64,000 nt of DNA from Dasyornis broadbenti (lineage: Eukaryota > Chordata > Aves > Passeriformes > Dasyornithidae), in assembly GCA_013397935.1 (NCBI GenBank), contig VZRN01000229.1:851727-915726 (forward strand), given 5' to 3'. Numbering within the stretch: position 1 is the first letter of the stretch; each line of letters starts with the position of its first letter. Under the pieces are notes generated by a model. The model was not told the DNA's origin and did no database searches. It saw only the letters and a list, made by a program, of their open reading frames with translations. Position numbers and translations under genes: made by a program. This document shows, in pieces, positions 11,743 through 23,509 of this stretch.

Positions 11743-12560
11743 TGGAATCACAGAGTCATAGAAGCATAGAATGATAGAATGGTTGGGGTTGGAAGGGACC
11801 TTGGAGATCATCCCATTCCACTCCTGCTGTGGCAGGGACACCTCCCACTATCCCAGGGTGCTCCAAGCCCCATCCAACCTGGCCTTGGACACTTCCGGGG
11901 ATCCAGGGGCATCCACAGCTTCTCTGGGCATGCTATACCAGGGCCTCCCCACCCTCACAGGGAACAATTCCTTCTCAATATCCCATCTATCCCTGCCCTC
12001 TGGCAGTGGGAAGCATTTCCCTTGTCCTGGCACTCCATCCCTTGCAAATCATCTCTCTTCATCATTCCTGTAGCTCCTCCAGGCTCTGCAAGGCCACAAT
12101 GAGGTCACCCCAAAGCTTCTCCTCTCCAGGCTAAACAATCCCAACTCTCCCAGCCTTTCCTCCCAGCAGAGCTGCTCTATCCCTCTGATCATTCTGGTGC
12201 CTCCTCTGGACTCTCTCCAGCAGCTCCAGCTCCTTCCTGTGCTGGGCCCCAGGGCTGGGGCAGCTCTGCAGGTGGGGTCTCACCTGAGGGGGCAGAATCC
12301 CCCTCCTCCCCTGCTGCCCACGCTGGGGGCTCAGCCCAGGGCACAGGGGGCTCTGGGCTGGGGCAGGTCCAGCTCTCACCCACAGCACCCTCAGGGCTGC
12401 TCCATCAGCTCATCCCCAGCCTGGATGGATCCCAGGGGTTGCCCCAACCCAGGTGCAGCACCAGCACCTGGTCTTCTTAAACGTCATGAGATTCCCTTAG
12501 GCCACTCCTGGAGCCTGTCCAGGTCCCTCTGGATGTCATCCCATCCTTCAAGGGTGCTGG
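11743..12560 (-). mobile_element. CR1 LINE fragment, group C, long copy
   Basis: The 3' end at 11743 carries three degenerate copies of the terminal octamer (CAGAGTCATAGAAGCATAGAATGATAG region). On the minus strand the frame at 11848-12033 reads E-G-R-D-R-W-D-I-E-K-E and ends V-S-K-A-R-L-D-G-A-W-S-T-L-G, the ORF2 C-terminus. Upstream, L-E-L-L-E-R-V-Q-R-R is readable within 12131-12388. The copy extends into the region just downstream of the reverse-transcriptase domain. Frames between these blocks are shifted, so it is a dead 5'-truncated copy. Confidence 0.93.
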
Positions 12561-13363
12561 CTTCTCTGGGTGCAGAAAGGTGTCCCTAAGCTGCAGGTTG
12601 TATTCTTTAAACACTGACTTCTGCTAGTGTTTGGGGGGTTCTGCTCTGCTGCTTGCACCATTTTGCTGCCACAAACCCTCTGGCTGTGCTGTGTGGCTGC
12701 TGCTAGGAACTGCTTTCCCAAAAGGGGAAGGAGAGGGCAAACAGTGAGTCTGCTTCTCCCTTGTCCTTAATGCATATTGCTCCATGTGTAACAGAGTTTT
12801 CCAGTCCAGATTCTTAAGGATTTGTTTCCAAGAGCTGGAATCTTTGCTTTGTCAGAATGAACTGTGAGCAGGATGTAATAAAGGCTGCACTGTGAGTTCA
12901 TCCCTCCATCGCAAAAATAGTTTCTCTTTTCTATTCGGCCTTCTGTTTTCCTGACTTTTGTGGGACAACCAGTTTGAAATAAATGTGATATAGATGTAGC
13001 AATGAATGACACAGGTTGTTGGGTGGAGCAAGCAGACTTTGTGATTGCTTAAATCTTGTTTCCCTAAGAAAGCAAACCCAAAATCAAATGCCTCCCAGTA
13101 TGGGAGGACATATGAAAAATATTTGCTTAAGGAATATACAATTCCCTAATTGTGGCATTTTCCATGTCTCTCAAAACCATTTAAATGCTCCTTTCTAACC
13201 ACCAGCTCTGTGGCTGTGGCACACTGGCTGGGATTTTTGGCCAGTGCTGCTGCTCTGCCTGATGAGGAGGTCAGGTTTCATTCCCACAGCAGAATTACCC
13301 AAACTTGGGAGCCTCCAGAATGGTCCTGACTCTGGAAGCCTCTCTTGGCTTCTGAGCTTTACA
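12561..13363. other. Unique sequence, nothing recognised
   Basis: No repeat or exon recognised. No open frame longer than about 80 codons lies wholly within it. Confidence 0.6.
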
Positions 13364-13940
13364 GGATCCCAGAATCACAGACTGGGTCAGGTTGGGTCAT
13401 CTGGTGCCACCTCCCTGCTCCAGCAGGGCCATCCCAGAGCACAGGGCACAGCCGTGTGTCCACACAGCTCTGGAATATCCCCAGCGAGGGACACTCCACA
13501 GCCTCTCTGCACAATCTCTGCAGGGCTCGGGCACTGCCCAGGGAAGAAGTTCTGCCTCCTGTGCAGGGGGAACTCCCTGGGCTCAGTCCCTGCCCGTTCC
13601 TCTGCTGCCATTGCTGGGCCCCCGGAGCAGAGCCCGGCCCCTGCTCGGAGCCCTCCCCGCACACAGGGACACCCAGGCCTGAGGGCCCCTCTCAGCTGGG
13701 GCTCCTCTGGAGCCTGAGCAGCCCCAGCTCCCTCAGCCTTTCCTGGGCACTGAGATGCTCCAGGCCCTTCCCCATCTGCACAGCCTCCGCTGGCCCCGCT
13801 CCAGGAGCTCCAGGTCCCTGCTGGGCTGAGGAGCCCCGAGCTGGACACAGCACTGCAGAGGTGCCTCCCAGGGCTGGGCAGAGGGGCAGGATCCCCTCCC
13901 TGACCTGCTGGGAATGCTCTGCCTGTGAACCCAGGGGCAC
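13364..13940 (-). mobile_element. CR1 LINE fragment, group A
   Basis: The antisense copy begins at its 3' end with GGATCCCAGAATCACAGACTG. It matches the copy at 60600-61195 over nearly the same extent. Compared with the other two A copies it lacks about 20 bases just inside the 3' end, the part corresponding to GAGCCCCTGGGGGCCCTTCC. The plus-strand 231-codon frame at 13345-14040 is antisense to this element and should not be called a gene. Confidence 0.92.
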
Positions 13941-14878
13941 TGGAGGGTGGGTGCACCCCAACTTCAGGCAATACCTCCAGGGAGCAGAGCCCAAATACAA
14001 ATCACAGTTCAGCCAGTGTGACCTGCAGTGTCTTGAATAACAGCTTTCTTTGGGTTACTCCAGTCTCCATGAACTAACAGCTGAGAGGGATATTTCAGGG
14101 AGTACAGGACCTGCCCACAAAGGCCACAAAACATACTGGGTAAATACTGAAGAGCTGGTCAGAGTGTCCTTTGTGAACAATAGCCCATTAATAATATATA
14201 TTGTACATTAACAGCACGCATTTCTGTAGCTTACAATATACATGGATGTGGCAGCCAGCTCAGTTTTCCTCAGTGTTACAAGACATTCACAGTCTTCCAT
14301 GAAATGCCGTCCAATTAAAGCTGGTGGAAGTGTTGGATGTATTAATTTTCCATCATAATTCACTCTCTTTCTTTGTCTTTCACCAGCTGATTGCTTTCCA
14401 CCTGGGGACTCTGCCTGTTAAGCTTGGCAGAATTTTCAGGTGCCAGCAGTGTAATATTATGGTTATGAGAAGGAATCATATGTTCTAAGACTGGATCTTT
14501 TAATTGCAGTAATACATTTGAAGAGATAGAAAATAATGGTCATCCAGATTAAAGTTTGGAAACAAGAATGTTGTTGTCGTGCTTGTCATTTTTGATCATG
14601 TGCAGTGTTCAGCTTGGGCTGTGACAAGCTTATCTCTGGATTGGAAAGCCAATGCCGTGTTGCATTTATAGCTTAATACAAATAAGCAGAATTCTTTTGT
14701 GCTTCAGTGAGAAAGTGTAATTGCTGGCAGATGTGAGGTTTAGGTTAGCACTCCCAAACTGCTCCACATTTACAGAGATCCCCCCAAACCAGGCTGCAGC
14801 TCCAGACTCTGGTTCAGCGATGGGAGAGTGAAAGCTGCACCATGGCAATACAAACAGGCAGTGGAGGCAAAGCTGCTG
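13941..14878. other. Unique sequence, nothing recognised
   Basis: A+T-rich with TAATAATATATATTG near 14190. No repeat family or exon recognised. Confidence 0.6.
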
Positions 14879-15522
14879 AGAATCATGGAATATCCTGAGC
14901 TGGAAAGGGACCCACAGGGATCATCGAGTCCAACCCCTGGCCCTGCACAGACACCCCAACAATCCCACCCTGTGCATCCCTGAGAGCTTTGTCCAAACAT
15001 TTCTGGAGCTCTGGCAGTTTCAGGGCCGTGCCCATTCCCTGGGGAGCCTGGGCAGTGTCCAGCACCCTATGGCGGAAGAAACTTCTCCCAAAATCCAGCC
15101 TGACCCGAGCCAGCTCCAGCCATTCCCTGGGTGCTGTCCCTGTCCCAGGGAGCAGAGCTCGGAGCTGTCCCTGCGCTGCCCCTCGGGAGGAGCTGCAGCC
15201 CCCGGGGAGCTCTGCCCTCAGGCTGCTCTGCTGCAGCTGAACCAGCCCAGGGCCCTCAGCCGCTCCTCTCGTGGCCCCTCCAGACCCTTCCCCAGCCCCA
15301 GGTCCCTCCTTTGGACACTCTGGAACAGCTTTGGATCTCTCTGATATTGTGGCACCCCAAACTGCCCCAGGACTGGAGGTGAGGCTGCCCCAGTGCAGAG
15401 CAGAGAGGGACAATCCCTCCCCTGGCTGGCTGCCCCCAGGACAGGGATGTCCTTCGTGGCTCCAGGGCACTGCTCTCTCACGTTTACCTGGCCATCAACC
15501 AGGACCCCCAGGTCTCTCTCTG
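14879..15522 (-). mobile_element. CR1 LINE fragment, group B
   Basis: The antisense copy's 3' end is AGAATCATGGAATATCCTGAG. The minus-strand frame 14883-15470 contains L-A-R-V-R-L-D-F-G-R-S-F-F, the conserved R-L-D block of ORF2, then drifts out of register. It is nearly collinear with 5621-6232 and extends about 40 bases further 5', ending near the CAGGACCCCCAGGTC segment. The 195-codon minus frame is therefore a frame-shifted LINE reading, not a gene. Confidence 0.92.
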
Positions 15523-17743
15523 CTTATTACATTATTGTTGTTCTATTGCAGATCACGCTTCAATATCCCCGATGTCTCCCGATGCTGACAGGCAGCCTTG
15601 GTGTTTTTTAGGGGAAAATGCAGCTTTGACACTTTCTTCCATGATTTGATCATCCACCTATTTGTCCGGTTTACTCTCAATGTCATGCTGGTGTGTTTTT
15701 GGTATTTCAGGATGACAGTAAAGTTTACAGCCTGCTCTTCTGTAGTGCTGCAAAGCCTTTCTTGTTCTGGGATGTTGAATCTTGTATTGAATTGTGATTT
15801 TAAGAAAATCCTATTATTTTCACTGAAGCACAGCACAAAAAGAGGTCTGACTTAAGACATTGTTACCCCACCATGTACAAGAGAAGTCTGAAGAAATCTG
15901 TGTGTATTTATACACCAGATATCAAGGATAATACTGTAAAAATGCTTCATTTCAGTTGAATATCGTAAGATCTCTCTGAATATTTTGACAAAACTGGCTA
16001 CTATAGTTCTTGTTTTTCTAAAACTGCTCAAACATCTTTTCCTCATTCTTCATTCTTCTGAGCCATCCAGCTGTTGATGTGAGAGGAATTGGGGGTTCCC
16101 GAGTACTGACACTGGAAGAAGGACTAGGTCTGTGGGAGTAAGGCAGCTTAACTATCCTCTGAACTGTCCACAGTGCTGCAGAGAATCCCTGGAGAAAAAA
16201 ATCTCCAATTCTTTAATACTCAAGCCCCCAGTTTGCACCTGAGCTTGCAAGGAGCACAGGCAACACAGAGGGAAAACTGCAGCACAAGTTTAGGTCTGAG
16301 GGCGAAGGCATTTTCACCAGACTGGGTTCGTGGGAAGCCAAGGTTTAACTACTGGTACTTCATTTCTGAGCCAGTGGTGAAAGTGCTCTGAAACAGGAGG
16401 ATTTCACGAGTGAAATGGTGTCCTGTGACCAGGCTGAGGAAGCTCTCTGGCTTCCTCAGATATAGTCATGTCAAAGCTGGGTCGAGTCTCGTCTCTTTAG
16501 AAACCTTCCCTGGAATACAGGGAGAGAGAAATGACCACTGCTTGAATTTTCAGAGCAGTGCTTTGAGGAAAAAAAAAAAAAAAGTGCTGGGGTTCTGCAG
16601 TAAAAACAGGATTAGCACAGATTTTTAGGAGGGAGGGTAATGGATATAGCCATGAACCAAGGAAAGATCCCTATGTGCCTATCATATATAAAATCACAAG
16701 CTGGAAAAGTAGTAAAAATGTGCCTATTATATTGGTGTTAGACAGGAAATTAAATACTCTGAGTTAGAGGCTCCTTGGCTGCAGCTCCTGCCAGGGTATC
16801 AGAGTGGCTCTGCCAGCCCAGCTTTCCTGGGAGGAATTGCATTTCTGCAATATCAGCCCATGGTGGTGCAAATAACCCAAAGAAATGCAGATATATTCTA
16901 TAATTTTTCATACAACTGGAGGATTTTTTCTCCTCTGCAGCACAGCACACCTTCCTTCACCTGCTGAAGCTGAGCCCCCCACTGCCAACTGCAACCCTGA
17001 AGCAATTTTTATGTCTGCAGTGAACTGCAGGAGATGTCCTGATCACACTGGCTTGCTCTGGTTTGGGCAGACACCAGGTGGAATTTGCTGCTATAAATAA
17101 AGCTCTTCCACACAGATGAAAACAAGCATGATGCTGCACAGCACAAAGTTTAAACTCAGCAGCAGTTTCGAACAAAATCCCTGAGGTGTTTATCTGCTGA
17201 GGGAACTCTCAGCTGTTCTACAATCCATAGCTGTTAGCAGCTCTATGGCATCACCCCCAGTGGTGCTGCGAGATGGATGGAGGAAATTCTGTGCAAATCC
17301 ACCTGATCATGAAGACATTGTGTCACTGGGAGTTCTTCCTTGCAACGCAGCCTCATTGGCAAGGTCTCCATGGAACAAACCTCCCTGAGTTATAAGTCAC
17401 AAATATGAAGTCTTTAGGAAAGTTGGAGAAGTGCTTTACAAGAACCTTTATTTTTCCTACCATGGATGCCTTTCTTCACAGGATTCCTTTATGTCACTGT
17501 GTTCTACTGAGGGGAATAAAGAAGTCACTGTGCATTCAGCTGGGTAGAACATTTCATATAAATTTGGGGGGTTTGCTTCAAAAGAGGCAAAATGAGGAAG
17601 CACCAAATAAAGTATAAATCCTTAACTAAAATGAATGGGGTTTAAATTTTGCTGAAAAGAATGCATTTAATCAACTGAGAGCACAGAGAGCTGGGATTTA
17701 TTTCTGCAGCAGAAGTACCTTGAAATCCCCCTGGGATTCACTG
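15523..17743. other. Unique sequence with an A15 tract
   Basis: Contains A15 at 16569-16583. No repeat family or exon recognised. All frames are below 100 codons. Confidence 0.6.
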
Positions 17744-17940
17744 CCATTGTACAGGTGGCAGGAAACAAAGAAACAGCGCCTGCCTGGGAGAGTCTCCCAT
17801 GTAACTGAAAAGAGCAGGGCAACGGGGTGATGGCATTTACACTAGAAAAATAGGGAGCAGAGGCCTGGAAGAGGTAAATGAATCAGCCAAAGGTGAATAG
17901 AAAATTTGTAATCAGCAAAGAACTGGAAGCAGATCTCCCG
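17744..17940 (-). mobile_element. Possible interrupted MIR-like SINE
   Basis: CCATTGTACAGGTGGCAGG at 17744 resembles the antisense MIR segment CCATTTTACAGATGAGGAA. After an unrelated interval of about 85 bases, GAGGCCTGGAAGAGGTAAAT at 17860, then CAGCCAAAGGT and CTGGAAGCAGATCTCC, resemble the following MIR core segment in the correct order and orientation. The order of three matching blocks is the main support. Identity is low, and the element would be very old. Confidence 0.45.
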
Positions 17941-18080
17941 CATCTCAAGATGCTTCAATGACCTTAGGCCAAAAGCTCATTCTGCCACTTGCTAAATGCA
18001 TTGTGAGTGTTGGGAGAACAAAACATAACTTGTAATTTATATTTTAAAGATATATTTCCATGCATTTTAGGAAGTTAATG

Positions 18081-18168
18081 ACCACCCTGGGATAGTGGAA
18101 GGTGTCCCTGGAACAAGATGTATTTTAAGGTCCCTTTCAACCCAAATCATTCTGTGATTCTATGATTT
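18081..18168 (+). mobile_element. CR1 LINE 3' stub, group C
   Basis: Only the last 88 bases of a sense copy remain, starting near ACCACCCTGGGATAGTGG and ending in CATTCTGTGATTCTATGATT, the duplicated terminal octamer. It corresponds to the region just 3' of the ORF2 stop. Confidence 0.9.
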
Positions 18169-18766
18169 TAATACTGAACATGCAGAAATTTTAATTACAG
18201 AAATTAATCCCATGCTTTTGCCAAACCTTCCTTCAGTCCCCTGACAAATTCAGTTTCTGAGTCCCTGTAAATCATTCTTTGAACTGGTGGTCAGTAGAAC
18301 TGGGGTGAGACACAGAGCAGCACCTTCTTCAGGCTGTTCAAGATGCAGCTCCTCCTGCTGAGTTTCCTCTTGGAGATTGTTTAACATGCATGAAAAAACC
18401 TGTGAAATTCTGAATCCCTGATTGTGATGAGGAGCTCAGCCTCAGACAGGAGCTGGTTGTACTCTGGAAATACTGCAGCTTTCCTCTCCCTGCCAAACCA
18501 GCCCCAAAACAAACAGAAAGGACTGTCAGGTCTGTTGCTGTCCTTCATGTTCCTTTCTAATCCTGGCTGTGTGTTTGGGCCTTAAGAAGTCTTTATTATA
18601 GTTACCTATTAATTAATGACCATATAAATATAAAAGATTTTGATTTATCACCTGGGAGAGAATGGAGTGTTGCAAGACAATGTTGAAATTCGTGGATTCC
18701 ATCAAGCACAGGAGAAAATGCCCAAAACGTGCTCCAGAAACCCACGGAGAAAGCTGGGACAGGGAG
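18169..18766. other. Unique sequence, nothing recognised
   Basis: A+T-rich spacer between two group C copies of opposite orientation. Nothing recognised. Confidence 0.6.
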
Positions 18767-18818
18767 AATTCAGAGCACTGCAATGATGGGACAATTCAGA
18801 GCACTGCAATGATCAGAG
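18767..18818. repeat. 26-bp tandem duplication at a CR1 edge
   Basis: AATTCAGAGCACTGCAATGA plus T occurs at 18767-18787 and again at 18793-18813, an exact 21-base match with a 26-base offset. The second copy stops one base before the 3' end of the CR1 at 18815. Confidence 0.9.
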
Positions 18819-19113
18819 AATCATGGAATTACAGAATGGTTTGGGTTGCAAGGGACCTTAAAGCCCATCCCATTACAAACCCCTTCCATGGCAGGGACAC
18901 CTCCCACTATCCCAGGTTGCTCCAAGCCCCATCCAACCTGGCCTTGGACGCTTCCAGGGGCAGCCACAGCTTCTCTGGGCACCCTGTGGCAGGGCCTCCC
19001 CACCCTCACAGGGAACAATTCCTTCCCAATATCCCATCTAACCCCATTCTCTTTCAGTTTGAAGCCATTTCCCCTTGCCCTGTTACTCTCTCCCTTGTAA
19101 AAAGTCTCTCTCC
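18815..19113 (-). mobile_element. CR1 LINE fragment, group C
   Basis: The antisense copy begins AGAGAATCATGGAATTACAG. Minus-strand residues F-P-V-R-V-G-R-P-C-H-R-V-P-R-E-A-V match the ORF2 C-terminal block, then a frameshift follows. It is truncated 5' at about 19113, near the AAAAGTCTCTCTCC segment. About 15 bases are missing relative to other C copies between TTGGACGCTTCCAG and GGGCAGCC. Confidence 0.92.
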
Positions 19114-20051
19114 AGGAGATGCCAGCTCCTGAGACAACAGGATGTCCAACTGTCTGTTTTGAAATTAGTTCCTTTCCTTTTGAAATTCTGGGTACTAATT
19201 ATTGAGCAGATCAGCTGAGAATTCCGTATTAATAATTTGCTTTTATCTGGCAACGAACTCCTCAAACAAAGCATCACATTTGGACTAGCTCTACAGTTGA
19301 TTGACCATGCAAACTAAAAAAATACCAATGGAAATTTGAGCCATTTGTGAGGAATTGTATCCTTTTAAAACCTGTGGCTTCTCCTACTTCACATCACACA
19401 AGTGAGACCTCTTTTTCTAAGCAATGCCTTCTATTTCTGAGGGCTGATGCAAAGAACTGCGTTGTAGTTTTGGCCAAGTTTGTCACAGACCCCAGACTTA
19501 CAAACAGTCTGAAATTAAAAGGTATAGAAGAAGGTTCAAATACTAATGTACAATATTCCTAGAAAAACAGATCTAGCAAAGCCAGTATGAAATTTTAGTC
19601 TTAAATACATTATAAATGTTGCTGGTAGTGCTGCCTGTAATTAAACTTGCCTCACATTTCCCATTATAAGCCCCAGTTTTCAGTGGCATAAATCTGTGCC
19701 AGATTTTAACTGTTTGGGCTGAAACTTTCCATGCTGAATGTCTGCCTCAGATGAATTGTTTGGAAAGCTTCAACAAAAAATGGTTTCACCATTTCTGGGA
19801 ACGAAATTAAGAGAAAAATATTTTCTTTTGCCCATGCAAACTTAATTCTGGCATTTCCTAAGCTTTGAGTGCTGGGGCTGTAACCTTGATGTTTTATATA
19901 TATATGTTTACATTTCCTTCAGAAAGGGAAAGTTTATAAAATAATGCCTACCTGGGTTTATTTGGATAGCCAGGCAACTTGGAACTCGACATGAAAACTG
20001 TAAATAATTTACTTAGCTTGGAAACAATCTAATTACATTGATTTATTGTTT

Positions 20052-20105
20052 ATCCTTGGGCAAATTACTTGAGGCCTGACTTCAACAGGCCCATCTTTCC
20101 TTAGG
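20052..20105 (+). mobile_element. Possible MIR-like SINE remnant
   Basis: TCCTTGGGCAAATTACTTGA resembles the MIR core GACCTTGGGCAAGTCACTTA, and a weaker pyrimidine-rich match follows in the right order. Short and uncertain. Confidence 0.35.
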
Positions 20106-23100
20106 GACTGGACTATGGATTAGTTTTAAGATTGGTCTCTTAATTTAACTTTTAGTTCAGTTCTTAGATATGAAGTGTGGTGAATACTCTCTTCTTTCAT
20201 GGCTGTTAGGCTGATTTAAAATTTACAGCACATTTTTGATTTGTTTTGTTGGAATGCACCCTCCTATCACCCAGTTCTAGTTCAGCTACAGGCTCAGTCT
20301 TTAGCTGTTTGGAGGGACATTTTGTTCTGTGTTGCCCTGTGTGTCTGCAGGTACAGAGACCAACCAGTAACTTAATTTTTGCTGGATCTCTGATGATTTC
20401 TACCAGCCAAAATTTGCCTTCGTACTCCCTAAGAGAAAGGCTACCATCCCCAGTAGCCTGGACTACAAAAGAGGAGTTTTGCAATTGGCAGAGTTTAGGG
20501 AAGGACCAAAGGTTGAGGAGGGTGAGCCTTAGAAGGGCAAAGCCTGGCTCAGTGCTGGGTTGGCAGCACCCCAGGGGCGGGACCCTCCCACTGCCCTGCT
20601 GGTGCTTGGGCTGAAGAGACCCAGAGGTTCCACAGGGCTGAAGGAAGGAGTTGTGCAGGTGTTTTTGGAACTATCCTGCTGAGCAGAGACGTTCTGGGCT
20701 CCTTGTGCTGTTGGGAAAGTGCTCAGAAACTCTCCGTGCCACCTGCACCTTTGGGCCACTGACAGCCAGGTGATTTAGTTAAGGACATTTATTTTAGTGC
20801 TGCCCTCAAGGTCACCTTTATTTTTCTTGCATCTTTGACTTCACTTACTGGATAGAATTTTTTTATATGGAAAAAAGAGACTTTCATGTTGAAGTATTCA
20901 AGTAGTAATTAAGATGGATTGTGTTTTCTGAAGAGAAATCAGACAGGTGTGGAAATTATATCACTTGTTGTGTTAATGTTGTTATTGCCAGGGATTTTCA
21001 GTCGAACTGCCCAGGAAATTCTTTTGAAAAAAAAGAATGGTGCCAATTTGATCCATTTTTCTGTATTACTGGCAAGAGCTGTGACAACGATGAAATATTT
21101 TTCTGTCTCTGTGCTGCAGGCTCAAGGCAAGGCTTTCTTCCTTTCACAGCTTCTTGTGTACTTGCCTTTAAGTAAAATTAACTGTAAATCGCTGTAGTTT
21201 GAGCAAAATGTCGTGCACCTCTACCTCCCTTATCTGCCTTATCTTCCTCCTGAGGCTGATAGTGACTGCCCTAAGTCAGAACTAGTGCGGTCCTCCCTCT
21301 GCTAATGGGGGCCATTGTGCATTAAAAAAAGAGGAAAGAAACCCCTTTGCTCCAGCCTATCACGGTAGGAATTACCAGGACAATAAACTGCATTCCCACT
21401 TCAAAGGCTTTGGAGCTGACTGGGATTAGAGTCCCGTCCTGACGGCTCTCCTATGAAAGGGCTCTCTCCAGCAGCCAACAAGCCTGGCCCGGGATGTCTC
21501 TGAACCCGGTCCCTCCGAGCTGGGAGTGGTGGGATATTCCGAGGGGAAGTTGCACAGAATTTCTCTGGAAATGTCTCTGTCTCGCTCTGTTCCTAAACCA
21601 AGCGTGCCATTCCTTTTCGCGTTCGGTGGATGTGGGATTTGCCTGGGCTCCCTCTGCTCAGGGGCTGTTCATCTGCTTTGTTCTGCTCCATAGCTGGGTG
21701 TCTCTTCCTGCTGCAGCCGGCATGGAGCTCCTGGGATTGCTCGGGGCCAGGAGACCTGGAAAAGTTCTTTGTTGGGTCCCTCTAGGGTCCCGTGTCCAGC
21801 CCGTGCCTGTCACAGCTGAGGGAGCCCTCCTGCAGCTCCTGTTCTCTATTCAGCGAAATACTGAACACATTCTATGCCTTTACTGACTGAACCTCAAACA
21901 TTTAACTGAAAACCTGTTGTACTGAGAGCCTTAAGAAATTAGGTTTTCTTCAATAATGTCTTTTGTAATGACAGAAAAATCAGGTTCATGTGAATGCTGT
22001 GTGCTAGGACTCTGGGGACACTGTATTTTATATTCTCCCAGCTCTCAGAGGGCTTTTCCTATCGACTTTATCAGTTCAGCACAAGAATTATGCTTCACTG
22101 GAATTCCTACATCCTTCTAAGTCTGCAATAAAGTCACAATGAAAATGGTATCTGTAATCTTGATGGGCTTCCAGTTTCATCCTTCTTCCTTGGAGTATTC
22201 CTGTCCATCACACAACGTCCTTGTGGGAAATGCTAAGAGTTTATTAATAGTGGAGATCACAACATCCTACTAAGGCAATGATTGACACTAAAGAAAAACT
22301 CTTGTTGAACTTTAAAGTAGTGTTATATTTTGAGTCTTATACTGTGCTCAAGTGCAGCTGGGATCTTTTTTACAAACACCACAAAAAATAACATAAGAAG
22401 GAGAGAACAGCAGAGGTTGGAGATGAGTCAAAGCTGGGCATCATGAGCTGATTTCTCCAGAGAACTCTCCTTCAGTGTGTGTGTGTATAAGCAATTTCAG
22501 CAGTCATCTGCTTTCATTGTGATAATTACTCAGTATTTTTGTCATTTTATTCAGTTTGTAACTTGCTAAATTGTTTTGGATTATGCTCCCAGGAGGGGAA
22601 AAAGCTCTGAATTGAAGTATGTGAAGAAAAAAGTATTGGGTACTAAAACAAGCTAAAAATTAACAAATAAGATTATTTTGCTTATTTAACATAAAATACA
22701 GTCTGACTCTCCCTGGGAAACAAGATATAAAAGTTTTCAAGAAACCCTTCCCTGCTGCTGAGAGCCAGTGCTGTTGTGAACTTCTGGTGTGAAGATACTC
22801 ATAGTGGTTTTTGAAAGGCTGCAGCAGTGAAATCTGGGCTGCTTCGGTCTAAGTCCTGCTGATTTTCCAAGGTCAGGATCCTCCTTTTGTGATGCCTTCA
22901 GTTTTTCTTCTCAGTTTCTCAAAACTTTGCACCAGCTGGCCTCAGAACCTGTTTTCTGGGGCAGTCACACTCTGCTCCATGGATCCGACTACTCCCAGCC
23001 ATCACCAGCATTCCCAGGACACTGACACCATACACCAGATATTGGGGACGCTGGGGCTGTTGGGATGCAGCCCAAACACCTGACAATATTTGCATTATCT

Positions 23101-23470
23101 GTGGTTCACCCTGTTCAGTAACACGAACTAAATGCTGTGGCCTATCCAGGCTGTGACCTGGCAGTTGTGCAGAGTTCCCCAGCGGGTTTGTGGTGTCCAC
23201 CCTGTGACTCACAGCTCATCCCTGTTCCTGATGTGACTGCAGGCTCTGAGACCACTCACATGGATTGTACCAGTGAGGGGTTTGGTTCAGACTGGCTGTA
23301 AAGATTGGGATATCTGCAGGGAGCTTCTTTTCCTTTTGGTAAAGCTGAACTGGGAAACCAGGAATGCCAGAATGGGCCATTAAGCCTTAATTTCTTTTAC
23401 ATGTGAGAAGTTTTGCATTGGATATAGTAAAATATATTGCTTGCAGAGTAGCACTAAAAGCTTCCACAAC

Positions 23471-23474
<4 letters not shown>

Positions 23475-23508
<34 letters not shown>
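23475..23508. repeat. T34 homopolymer
   Basis: An uninterrupted run of 34 T preceded by AAAA. No reverse-complement poly(A) signal or retrocopy is seen beside it, so it reads as a simple repeat. Its length in the assembly may be unreliable. Confidence 0.95.

Positions 23509-23509
<1 letters not shown>

Noticed and set aside
13345..14040. 231-codon plus-strand frame
   Set aside because: Antisense to the CR1 copy at 13364-13940. Explained by the repeat.
23475..23508. T34 as a minus-strand retrocopy tail
   Set aside because: No reverse-complement AATAAA next to the tract and no gene-like body beyond it.
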